DNA of 35,684 nt from positions 1 to 35,684 of the forward strand of contig CAIYJE010000127.1 in assembly GCA_903926465.1 (NCBI GenBank), read 5' to 3'. The translations under genes were made by a program, and so were the position numbers. Numbering within the stretch: position 1 is the first letter of the stretch; every line of letters starts with the position of its first letter. Origin of the DNA: an uncultured Planctomycetales bacterium. Its GTDB lineage: Bacteria; Planctomycetota; Planctomycetia; Isosphaerales; Isosphaeraceae. Shown here one piece after another: positions 1-7,416 of the stretch. The notes under the pieces are model-generated. The model worked only from the letters and a program-made list of their open reading frames with translations, ran no database searches and was not told the origin of the DNA.

Positions 1-610
1 CCCGGATGCCTGGAAGCCGGACCCAGCCAAGTCGTAACGATTCTGAACTCGGAACCGCAGCCAGAGTGATCTTTGAATCAGAGGATGGTTCAAGGATCAC
101 TTTCGTGAATTAGAGCAAGATGCGGTCCACCGGACGCTTACGGTCCAAACGCAACAATAGAGCCAACTGGTTTGATCTTTTTGTCGTTTTTCTGATTCTT
201 TTACGAAGCCATTGTTCTAATAAAACTCGGTCACGCTTCTTCACTTTGGCTTGTAAATTCCGAGTCGAGATTCGTGATATGACAGATTTCTAACCAGAAT
301 AAGCGACAAAGTCTCAGGTTTTCCGGGCTCACACGTTCACGTGATCAGAACCGGGGTAACGAACCTCCTGTCCATTACCAACCAAACCTGAATATACCTG
401 ATCAAATCAAACTTGCATTGCCATGGCATCAAAACCCCTGTTTTTCCCAAGGGCCTTATTTTGCCAGACTTAACCATGCACGCAATGATTTACGGGAACT
501 CCCCTTTCCCGGTTGTCGAGCTTCGGTAAACTTCCTCGACACCAGGAATCGGAATCTTTGGGTGGTCCGGTCCCCGGCGATTGATGATCTCCACATCGCA
601 GGATGCTCCC
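1..610. other. Non-coding stretch at left edge
   Basis: No open frame here looks like a real protein on either strand; the short frames near 418-780 are antisense or out-of-frame to the gene starting at 611. The first 480 bases are AT-richer than the coding DNA downstream and contain T-rich runs around 170-205. No convincing promoter pair, RNA gene or repeat was identified. It presumably carries the promoter of the FKBP gene. Confidence 0.5.
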
Positions 611-1414
611 ATGAAGAAGCGACCAAATCGTGCCGCGCTGGCGTTTTCTGTTCCCAATGAGACGCTGGAAAGCCGCCTGGTGCTAACCGCCAGCGCACTG
701 CACCAGCAGGTTGCCCATGTCGTGCCGCTGGCCGTCCGCCAAACGGCCACCCTGACCACCATTGATATCAAAGCCGGCACACTCGGTCAGCCCATCACCT
801 TCCACGTCACCGTACGAGGCCCCGCCGCCGCCGGCGCGCCCCAGGGAAAGGTGAACCTCAGCACCCAGGGTCAGTTGGTGCAAACCATCAACCTGACCCC
901 CAGGATGATCCGGGGACATTACGCCTACAGCCAGGCCACTTACACCTTCACCCCGCAGCCAGGCGGCGGTTCCGTGTACTTCGGCTCGCACTCCATCACC
1001 GCGCAATATGTTTCCAGCAACGGACTCCCCCAGAGTACGGACAATTCCACCTTTAACATTCGCCAACCGCTGTACCGACGCCTGCCCGGCGGTGTGAAAA
1101 TTGCCACCATTACCCAAGGGGCCGGCTCCACGATTCACTCGGGTCAGACCGCCAGCGTACTGTACACCGGCTACCTGGCCAGCACCGGCCAGATTTTTGA
1201 CGCCTCCCTGCTGCACGGAACCACACCGTTCAGCTTCAAGCTGGGATCTGGACAGGTGGTACCTGGATTTGAGGCAGGGACCAACGGCATGAAGGTCGGC
1301 GAGTCGCGCATCGTCCAGATTCCCCCCTCCCAGGGCTACGGATCCACTGCCAACGGCTCAATTCCCGCCAACTCCACCCTGATCTTCATCGTGACTCTGA
1401 AAGCGATCGCCTGA
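611..1414 (+). CDS. Secreted/surface Ig-like + FKBP-type peptidyl-prolyl isomerase
   Basis: A 267-residue protein predicted to be exported and to catalyse cis-trans isomerisation of Xaa-Pro bonds. Residues 19-27 read LESRLVLTA, a planctomycete LEPR-XLL-type N-terminal motif found on exported proteins. Residues about 45-150 look like a bacterial Ig-like beta domain. Residues about 160-267 are a full FKBP domain, with YTGYLASTGQIFDAS, a VVPGFEAG segment, and the closing run PPSQGYGSTANGSIPANSTL typical of FKBPs. ATG 611 is preferred over TTG 581 because AGGA lies 7 bases upstream. The FKBP assignment is firm; export rests on the motif, since no classical signal peptide is obvious. It is probably monocistronic: 253 bases separate it from the next gene. 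Confidence 0.88.
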   Translation: MKKRPNRAALAFSVPNETLESRLVLTASALHQQVAHVVPLAVRQTATLTTIDIKAGTLGQPITFHVTVRGPAAAGAPQGKVNLSTQGQLVQTINLTPRMIRGHYAYSQATYTFTPQPGGGSVYFGSHSITAQYVSSNGLPQSTDNSTFNIRQPLYRRLPGGVKIATITQGAGSTIHSGQTASVLYTGYLASTGQIFDASLLHGTTPFSFKLGSGQVVPGFEAGTNGMKVGESRIVQIPPSQGYGSTANGSIPANSTLIFIVTLKAIA

Positions 1415-1667
1415 TTTCTGAACGCTGGCCCATAGCACGAGGCAACATCCATCGGCCCGCCCGTCCGGCCGGGCACACACCCGCACGGTTTTTGGCGGGA
1501 AAGGGTGCCGCGCCTCCCCAGACTGACTACAATCTTGGAATCTTGGTTTCGCCAACCCGCCCACGTTCTGTGTTCAGACCTGAATTCCAGACCGGGAGTG
1601 GCACCATCAAGGCTTGGTGCTGGCTCTCGTTTTGAAACCACGGATCCATCCTCCGAAAGGATCATCA

Positions 1668-2909
1668 ATGGCCGCTCTGTCCAGACTTACCAGGACCCGA
1701 TCCAAAGCCGCGCTCCTGGCCGCCCTGCTGGCCACCGCCGCACCACTTTCTGCACGGGCCGACCTGCCCCCCGTGAAGACCGAAGTGGCCTTCCCAAACC
1801 TCAAGTTCGACCGACCGGTCGCCCTTGAAACCGCCAACGACGGCTCCAACCGACTGTTCGTGGCCGAACAGCATCAGGCCAAGGTCTGGTCGTTCGCCAA
1901 CGATCCGAACACCTCAGAGAAGACGCTGTTCCTCGACATGCAGACCGAGATCAGCCGCGATAACGAAGAAGGACTGCTGGGACTGGCGTTCCACCCCAAG
2001 TTCAAAGAGAACGGCCAGTTCTTCGTCTACTATTCCGCCAAGGAAGGACCAACCGGCCGGATGTCGGTCGTTTCCCGGTTCAAGGTCAATCCGAATAAGA
2101 CCAGCGAGGCCCTCTCGGGCTCCGAAGAACGGATCTGGACATCGGCTCCCGACCCGTTCGGCAACCATAACGGCGGCCATATCGCGTTCGGCCCCGACGG
2201 CTTCCTGTATATCACCCTGGGAGACAGTGGCGCGGGTGACGACCCACTTCAGTCTGGCCAAGATCCCTCCGACTTCTGGGGCTCGATCCTTCGCATCGAC
2301 GTTGATCACCCGGCCGACGGCAAAGCCTACGGCATCCCCAAAGACAACCCACGGCTTCGCGATACCGAGAAGTTCGCCAAATGGGCTCCCGAGGTTTACG
2401 CCATCGGCCTGCGGAACGTTTGGAAGTTCAGCTTTGACCGCAAGACCGGCACCCTCTGGGCCGGCGACGTGGGCCAGAACCTCTGGGAAGAGGTCGATAT
2501 CATCACCAACGGCGGTAACTACGGCTGGAGCGTACGCGAAGGACAGCATAACTTCCCACGCAAGCAGAAAGTTGCCGTGCGCAAAGACGAGATCATCGAG
2601 CCAATTTTTGACTACCCGCACGCCCAGTCCGATGACCGCAAGGACGACGGCAAGAGTATCACCGGAGGCTTCGTTTACCACGGCAAGTCGGCCCCCGGAC
2701 TCGAAGGGGCCTACATCTTTGGTGATTTCGACAGCGGCCGAATTTGGGGCCTGCGAGAAAAGGACGGTAAGCTGGCCGAGGTTGGTGAGATTATTGACGT
2801 TAAAGCCAACGGCAAGCTGAACATCGCCGCGTTTGGTGAAGACGCCGCCGGCGAAGTGTACGTGGTGGCCTTCAACGGCCAGATTTACAAGCTTGTGCCG
2901 GCCAAGTAA
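1668..2909 (+). CDS. Secreted PQQ-dependent sugar (glucose/sorbosone-type) dehydrogenase
   Basis: A 413-residue beta-propeller oxidoreductase of the GSDH/soluble aldose dehydrogenase family, expected to oxidise sugars in the periplasm with PQQ. Residues 1-31 form a signal peptide with a basic start, an AALLAALLATAA core and SARA before cleavage. Family signatures are EGLLGLAFHP (101-110), GNHNGGHIAFGPDGFLY (165-181, holding the probable catalytic His), YAIGLRN (244-250, the Arg-Asn PQQ ligands) and GDVGQNLWEEVDII followed by NGGNYGW (266-287). ATG 1668 is chosen because GAAAGGA precedes it by 6 bases and it starts the signal peptide; the frame is open from 1614. A strong intrinsic terminator follows. 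Substrate is not predictable. A decayed relative of its 3' end lies at 7165-7258. Confidence 0.92.
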   Translation: MAALSRLTRTRSKAALLAALLATAAPLSARADLPPVKTEVAFPNLKFDRPVALETANDGSNRLFVAEQHQAKVWSFANDPNTSEKTLFLDMQTEISRDNEEGLLGLAFHPKFKENGQFFVYYSAKEGPTGRMSVVSRFKVNPNKTSEALSGSEERIWTSAPDPFGNHNGGHIAFGPDGFLYITLGDSGAGDDPLQSGQDPSDFWGSILRIDVDHPADGKAYGIPKDNPRLRDTEKFAKWAPEVYAIGLRNVWKFSFDRKTGTLWAGDVGQNLWEEVDIITNGGNYGWSVREGQHNFPRKQKVAVRKDEIIEPIFDYPHAQSDDRKDDGKSITGGFVYHGKSAPGLEGAYIFGDFDSGRIWGLREKDGKLAEVGEIIDVKANGKLNIAAFGEDAAGEVYVVAFNGQIYKLVPAK

Positions 2910-2933
2910 ACGATTGGCTTGAGATTAATCTTG

Positions 2934-2974
2934 AAGCCCAGGTGGAGAGTCACGACTCTCTTCCTGGGCTTTTT
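2934..2974 (+). terminator. Intrinsic terminator after sugar dehydrogenase gene
   Basis: The outer arms AAGCCCAGG (2934-2942) and CCTGGGCTT (2963-2971) pair perfectly. The inner arms GAGAGT (2945-2950) and ACTCTC (2955-2960) also pair, around a CACG loop. The outer arm runs into a T tract ending at 2974. It lies 24 bases after the stop codon at 2909 and is a textbook rho-independent terminator. Confidence 0.92.
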
Positions 2975-3091
2975 GCATTTTTCGAATTTTCTTCTTGACG
3001 CAGAAACTACCACCTCTCAAATTATAAAATCCAGATACTTGGCACGTAATAAACCCTGCCGACGAATCCTGACTGTGGTGAGGAAAATCGT

Positions 3092-4156
3092 GTGTCGCTA
3101 GACATGATCCACGTTTCTCATGATCCTTGCTGCTTTGAACAGCCTGCAAAAACATATAAAAGGGGGCTTGGGTTTACTCTGATAGAGCTTCTCATCGTCA
3201 TTAGTACAATCGGCTTGATACTATCCTTCTGCATTCCGGCGGTTCAAGCAGCACGCGAAGCCAGTAGAAGAATTCAGTGCGTTAACAATCTCAAGCAACT
3301 CGCACTTGCGGCGCACAATTATCACGAAAGAGAAGGCTCGTTCCCCATGGGAACGCCTTATTATCCATTTCAGAATATCGGCTTATTCCCAGGTCACAGC
3401 ATTTTCGTGTCTCTACTCGCCGACTTGGACCAGCACGCCCTGTTCAATGGTATCAACTTTTACACATCTATCTATTCTTATTCAAACAACACTGCACAAA
3501 GCAGTGGACCAGACGTGCTTTGGTGTCCAAGTGACGCTACATGTTCACAAACTCTGATATATGACACAGCCTACCTGGATATTCCCCCAGGGCAGTTTCG
3601 CATTCGCTATACAAACTACGCCGCATGTGCCGGAACCTGGTATCATTTTTCCAACGACCTGAAGGAGACTCAAAGGTTATCAACGCAAGATAACGGGATT
3701 GCTTTTGTAAATAGCGCGATCACGATTGCCGACATCAAGGATGGAACAAGCAGTACTTTTCTCCTCGGCGAACGCCCGCATGGAAGATTAGCCGGTCAAT
3801 CTCGTCTCATCCACCACTAGTGGTTCGATGGCTACATGGATGACACGTTATTCTGGACGCTTCTTCCTATGAATTACCACACCGGCACGACAGCGTCGAC
3901 GATTCATTTAGACAGATTTTGCGCGACCGCTGGAAGCTTCCATATGAACGGGGCCAATTTTGCTTTTACCGATGGATCGGTCCGATTTATCAAGAACACA
4001 ATCCAAAGCTGGCCAATAGATCCGCGCGAGGAAATGCCTGTCGGTATCCAAGGATCGCCGAACTCGCTTTATAAACTGTCTCCAACAGCATCCATCGGGT
4101 TGTACCAGGCGCTCTCAACCAGGCGAGGAGGTGAAGTCACCAACGACAGTTTTTGA
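3092..4156 (+). pseudogene. DUF1559 prepilin-like protein, interrupted by in-frame TAG
   Basis: This encodes a type II secretion/pseudopilin-like DUF1559 protein, a large planctomycete surface family. GTG 3092 has AGGA 7 bases upstream. Residues 24-36 hold the prepilin cleavage/methylation signal [13 protein letters not shown] with Glu at mature position 5, followed by the DUF1559 block [20 protein letters not shown]. The frame stops at TAG 3818-3820 (codon 243) but continues in the same frame with WFDGYMDDTLFWTLLPMNYH and the hallmark C-terminal HMNGANFAFTDGSVRFI, ending at 4156. Family members usually have Trp-Trp at this point, so the TAG probably derives from TGG. Without readthrough the C-terminal third is lost. 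A sequencing error or amber readthrough cannot be excluded. The base composition is AT-richer than in neighbouring regions. Confidence 0.85.
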
Positions 4157-4235
4157 TTTGTAACACGTATTTTACTCCTACTCGAAAACAATTCCATTTT
4201 CGGGTTCCACACGATACTCCACGAGAGAGGATTTC

Positions 4236-4575
4236 ATGCGATTTCGTATTCTGAACGCGACATCCAAGCTGATGATCGCCTAATCGTTTGTATTCGGTGC
4301 TCTTTCGGCATCCAGTCTCGTTACTGCTGGCCCGTCGCAGGGTCCGTACCCATGCGTTTACATGAAGGCATGCACAACGAACGGTTACACAGATAATCAG
4401 TTCTTTACTTTTTGTGCCGTGCCTATCAATGCCGGTCCAGTAACTTCAGGATTCGGGGCGCAAGGCACAAAGATTTATTACGGACTGGATTTCTGTGCGG
4501 TCCAATATACTTTTTTTTGGCAATCCGACTGGTTATGGATGCGGCGATACTTACGCACACGCACCTTGCCCATGA
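4236..4575 (+). pseudogene. Small Cys-rich secreted protein, doubly broken
   Basis: ATG 4236 follows GAGAGAGG by 5 bases. It begins a signal peptide, MRFRILNATSKLMIA, that hits TAA at 4281-4283. The same frame resumes with SFVFGALSASSLVTA and a Gly/Cys-rich mature chain. After the T run at 4511-4518 the frame reads WQSDWLWMRRY, unlike the preceding residues. Dropping one T instead gives GNPTGYGCGDTYAHAPCP and a stop at 4573-4575. The reconstructed product is about 112 residues with six cysteines, suggesting disulfide bonds outside the cytoplasm. The family is not recognised. The reconstruction is inference; the in-frame TAA is seen directly. If the frame is not shifted at the T run it stays open to 4616. 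Confidence 0.6.
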
Positions 4576-4628
4576 CTACGGCCCAGAACCGGAACTCGGA
4601 CGTAAATGTTGTATAACGACCTCATCGT

Positions 4629-4653
4629 CCCTCCAGGCAGGCTACCTGGAGGG
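4629..4653. repeat. Perfect 9-bp inverted repeat (possible terminator hairpin)
   Basis: CCCTCCAGG (4629-4637) and CCTGGAGGG (4645-4653) are exact reverse complements with a 7-base loop, so RNA would fold a stable hairpin. It sits after the broken Cys-rich gene and 133 bases before the next start. No T tract follows, so terminator function is only suggested. Confidence 0.5.
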
Positions 4654-4785
4654 TCGCAACGCTGCGTTGTCCATCTCTAGCCCATCGAGTTTGATCGACA
4701 CGTCCAATACGACGATTCACCCTCACCCTCCTATCGGTCACTGTTCCGAGCAAACTCCAGATTCCTCAATCGCGGGAGAACGAAC

Positions 4786-5859
4786 GTGCGGCTCAACTCA
4801 CAGTTCTGTTTAGTCATCTACCTCCTCTTCATCAACATCCAGACTTACTCGGGCGCATCGAATCCACAGGAGAGTACACCTACCCCAAACGTTACCGCCG
4901 TGGAAATCTTCTCGCGGCTTCGTGAGTCCTTGGCGCAGCTCCATTCCCTGGAGCTCAAGTCATCGACAACGAGCAAAGCCCCGACACCCAAAGATCCGAC
5001 CGGCACGACGTCCATCCAAAACAGTTCGCACGTCTTTCTGAAGGATCAGAAATTCCTCGTCAAAATGACAACGACCAATCCCGCGCTGAACACACCGATC
5101 ACAAAGACGCTGGCATTCGAGGGCAAGGAGTACCAGACCATCGATGATAGCAAAGGCGCGCTTGTCACAGGTTCAACGATGGCGAAGGAGAACGTACAAC
5201 CGGTATACGGTTCTCCTCAACCCTTTACAATCATGTTTGATTTTGCCTACCAGTTCGCACCAAAGAAAGACTTGCCCACGTTATTTGACCCAGGCTTGTG
5301 GGAGCAAGTCGCCGGTTCCTATAAGATCACCGAGCACTCCTTGGTTGGCTCGGATCCCTGCATTGTTCTGACAATGGATTCCGATACGAACAACGCGCAT
5401 ACCGAAATATACTTGTCCGAACAATACAGTTACTACCCACTCAAGGTCGTCACCAAAAGCAATCACTTCACTCGGGAAGACACCGTTGTCGAGTACCAGG
5501 TTGTCGAACCAGGCACACGCCCGCTCATCATACCAACGCAAGTGAAAAGCACCGGAAGGCTTGTCAAAGCCGATCTACCAGTAACCTCGCAACTCACAGT
5601 AGACCCAGGTTCGATTCAATACAACAAACCTCTCAACGAGAACATGTTCACACTTTCAAAGGAGCAGGTTCCTGTTGTCATTGATATGAATACAGGCCTG
5701 GCCTATAAGGACGGCGTTCTGGTCAAGGAGAGATCCGACGCGCAACAAATCGTGACGGATCCAAGTTATTCTCTGAATACCATCCTCTGTTGGCTCTCCG
5801 CCCTCTTGTTAATCGTGGGCATAAGCATCAAGGTTTTCCTATCAAGAAGCGGCCGATAG
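4786..5859 (+). CDS. Secreted, C-terminally membrane-anchored protein of unknown function
   Basis: A 357-residue protein not assigned to a named family. GTG 4786 is preceded by GGGAGAA at suitable spacing. Residues 1-24 form a signal peptide (hydrophobic LVIYLLFI core). The mature part begins with a Thr/Ser/Pro-rich stretch, then a mainly beta region (about 75-300) with patterns such as KFLVKM, EIYLSEQYSYYPLKVV and TVVEYQVV. These recall the LolA/LolB-like fold of planctomycete outer-membrane lipoprotein-sorting-like proteins, but that is a weak inference. Residues about 330-352 (LNTILCWLSALLLIVGISI) form one transmembrane helix followed by a short basic tail. It lies inside the AT-richer island between two broken genes and the DUF1573 gene, so it may belong to the same surface-protein cassette. 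Its own frame is intact. Confidence 0.75.
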   Translation: MRLNSQFCLVIYLLFINIQTYSGASNPQESTPTPNVTAVEIFSRLRESLAQLHSLELKSSTTSKAPTPKDPTGTTSIQNSSHVFLKDQKFLVKMTTTNPALNTPITKTLAFEGKEYQTIDDSKGALVTGSTMAKENVQPVYGSPQPFTIMFDFAYQFAPKKDLPTLFDPGLWEQVAGSYKITEHSLVGSDPCIVLTMDSDTNNAHTEIYLSEQYSYYPLKVVTKSNHFTREDTVVEYQVVEPGTRPLIIPTQVKSTGRLVKADLPVTSQLTVDPGSIQYNKPLNENMFTLSKEQVPVVIDMNTGLAYKDGVLVKERSDAQQIVTDPSYSLNTILCWLSALLLIVGISIKVFLSRSGR

Positions 5860-5919
5860 AGCCGTCGCTGCAACCTCGGAAAACCTGCCTATCCCAGTAA
5901 TCCTGGATTGGTCCGTACG

Positions 5920-6069
5920 ATAGCGGTTCACGTTTCGATTGCACACGGTAGTCAAGATTCCCCGAGGGGCTGTTTTTCTGGTGCGGGCCTCTGGCCTACA
6001 ATCCGGCTTCTCCGGGCAGGCAGGACGCCAGCACCACAATTTGTATGCCATGCGAACGTGAACCGCTAT
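5920..6069. repeat. 15-bp inverted repeats bounding a 150-bp segment (MITE-like)
   Basis: ATAGCGGTTCACGTT (5920-5934) is the exact reverse complement of AACGTGAACCGCTAT (6055-6069). The 120 bases between them show no gene. The arrangement occupies the gap between the unknown membrane protein and the DUF1573 gene. It could be a miniature inverted-repeat element, a paired operator, or an RNA stem. No clear target-site duplication was seen. Confidence 0.45.
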
Positions 6070-6152
6070 AAACGCTCACGCCCAGGATACAACCGGGAGC
6101 GGTTCTTCTACGTACACAACTCAATCCTGAACGTCAGAGTGAGGCGTCATCC

Positions 6153-7142
6153 ATGCGGATTCTTGCCGTACTATTACTCATGGCGGTAACCGCGATGTTC
6201 TACGTCGGGTTCATATCTTATTCTGGCCCGAGCAACACGCCAACGCTCAACGGCCATGATTTCGGTGATGTTCTACCCAATCAAGAATTGACGCACACGT
6301 TCACTCTCAAGCGACGATGGTTCAGACGGACCAACATCACCCGAGTTACTCCTTCTTGCGGATGCCTCATCACCGTGTTGCACCCAACCAACTGGGGATG
6401 GCTTCTGAAAGTAGGTTTACGCACTGACATGGTTGTTGGTAAGAAATCGGTCTCGGTATTGGTGGAAACAGACGACCCATCCCGGCCGCGGTATCGATTT
6501 GAGTTGGAATGCAGCGTCACAAATCCCGTGTCGGTCACGCCTTTACCCATCGATTTTGGCGTCATTGATTCCAGCACGGAATTTGCAAAGAGCCTGCCTT
6601 TGACCGTCAAGAATAACACCCCGCGTTTACCAACCATGGAGATCATCGACCCCACGGAACCCTCACCCGTAACCATCCGCGATACAAACCTGGATTCGGT
6701 GTTCTCCTTGAGCCTTCAGACACCAATGATTCTTGGCCCCATCAGCGCCAAGCTCCGGATTTTCTACAACGATGCTCGCTCTGGATTTCAGGACATACCA
6801 ATTCGAGGTGTGATCATGGGTCCGATCCAGGCGACCCCGTTTGAAATTCGAGCGATTTGGAATTCCACTCAAGAGCCCTTTACCGCGGCAACGGTGGTGT
6901 CTCGGTCAAACCCAGAAATCGGTTTGGGCATGCATGTTGATTCGCTTCAGGGAGACTTATCGAACCCCGACGATCTGGAGGTTAACCTCATCGACATGGG
7001 CGATGCGGCACGGTTGGAAATCAAACTGAAGCCAGGCAACCGATGGACGAAAGGGACACAATGCCGTGGCTCGGTCCTGCTTGTTTCGAGTGAAGGCTTG
7101 AGAATCGTCATTCCTGTCAACATCACGGTTGCCCCGTTCTAG
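6153..7142 (+). CDS. DUF1573 domain protein, membrane-anchored
   Basis: A 329-residue protein with an N-terminal hydrophobic anchor or signal (residues 1-20, MRILAVLLLMAVTAMFYVGF). The DUF1573 signature follows: HDFGDVLPNQELTHTFTLKR leads to ITRVTPSCGCLITVL, with the Cys-Gly-Cys pair typical of the family, then SVLVETDDPSRPRYRFELEC. A second repeat-like segment (TPLPIDFGVIDSSTEFAKSL) suggests at least two Ig-like beta domains. ATG 6153 has GTGAGG at normal spacing. The biochemical role of DUF1573 is unknown; in Planctomycetes such proteins are exported and often lie near DUF1559 genes, as here. It is the last gene of the AT-richer island and appears intact. Confidence 0.85.
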   Translation: MRILAVLLLMAVTAMFYVGFISYSGPSNTPTLNGHDFGDVLPNQELTHTFTLKRRWFRRTNITRVTPSCGCLITVLHPTNWGWLLKVGLRTDMVVGKKSVSVLVETDDPSRPRYRFELECSVTNPVSVTPLPIDFGVIDSSTEFAKSLPLTVKNNTPRLPTMEIIDPTEPSPVTIRDTNLDSVFSLSLQTPMILGPISAKLRIFYNDARSGFQDIPIRGVIMGPIQATPFEIRAIWNSTQEPFTAATVVSRSNPEIGLGMHVDSLQGDLSNPDDLEVNLIDMGDAARLEIKLKPGNRWTKGTQCRGSVLLVSSEGLRIVIPVNITVAPF

Positions 7143-7164
7143 TGATGCCCGCCCCCTTTACCCC

Positions 7165-7258
7165 TTCGATGATCATCTTCGCGAGAAGGGCAGCAAGCTT
7201 ACCAAGGCGGAACATCGACGCCTTCGGTGAAGACGCCGCCGGCGGAGTCATGAACGGG
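7165..7258 (+). pseudogene. Relic of a sugar-dehydrogenase 3' end
   Basis: Conceptual translation gives FDDHLREKGSKLTK from 7165, then after a frame change NIDAFGEDAAGGVMNG from 7211. The intact dehydrogenase upstream reads GLREKDGKL and LNIAAFGEDAAGEVYVVAFNG in its last 50 residues. The DNA shares GGTGAAGACGCCGCCGGCG (7226-7244 against 2835-2853). About 36 bases of the intact gene are missing between the two blocks, and the first block differs largely at third codon positions. That points to a diverged paralogue rather than a fresh copy. Only about 90 bases are recognisable. Confidence 0.6.
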
Positions 7259-7416
7259 ATGGGCCAAAGAAAAGGGAAAGACTCACACCTGAGGACAGTC
7301 TGAACCGCTTTCCCTTTCCCGGGAAGCGTTCAGCCACTAAACTGGAGGGAACTTCCGTCAGAGCCGGCTGCCGTTCCCTGGCCGGTCCCCTTTGAATCTC
7401 AGACCGGTGGCTCCCC

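Noticed and set aside
1825-2820. 331-residue frame inside the sugar dehydrogenase gene
   Set aside because: It is out of frame with a clear family member and is Ser/Arg/Thr/Pro-rich; a shadow.
2995-3028. TTGACG and TATAAA as a promoter for the DUF1559 gene
   Set aside because: The spacer is 22 bases, too long for a standard promoter, so it was not listed as a feature.
3818-4283. Genetic-code change or stop-codon recoding as the cause of TAG and TAA in neighbouring genes
   Set aside because: All other genes here use TAG, TAA and TGA as normal ends, and the two lesions are different codons. Independent nonsense mutations are simpler. No recoding RNA structure was recognised.
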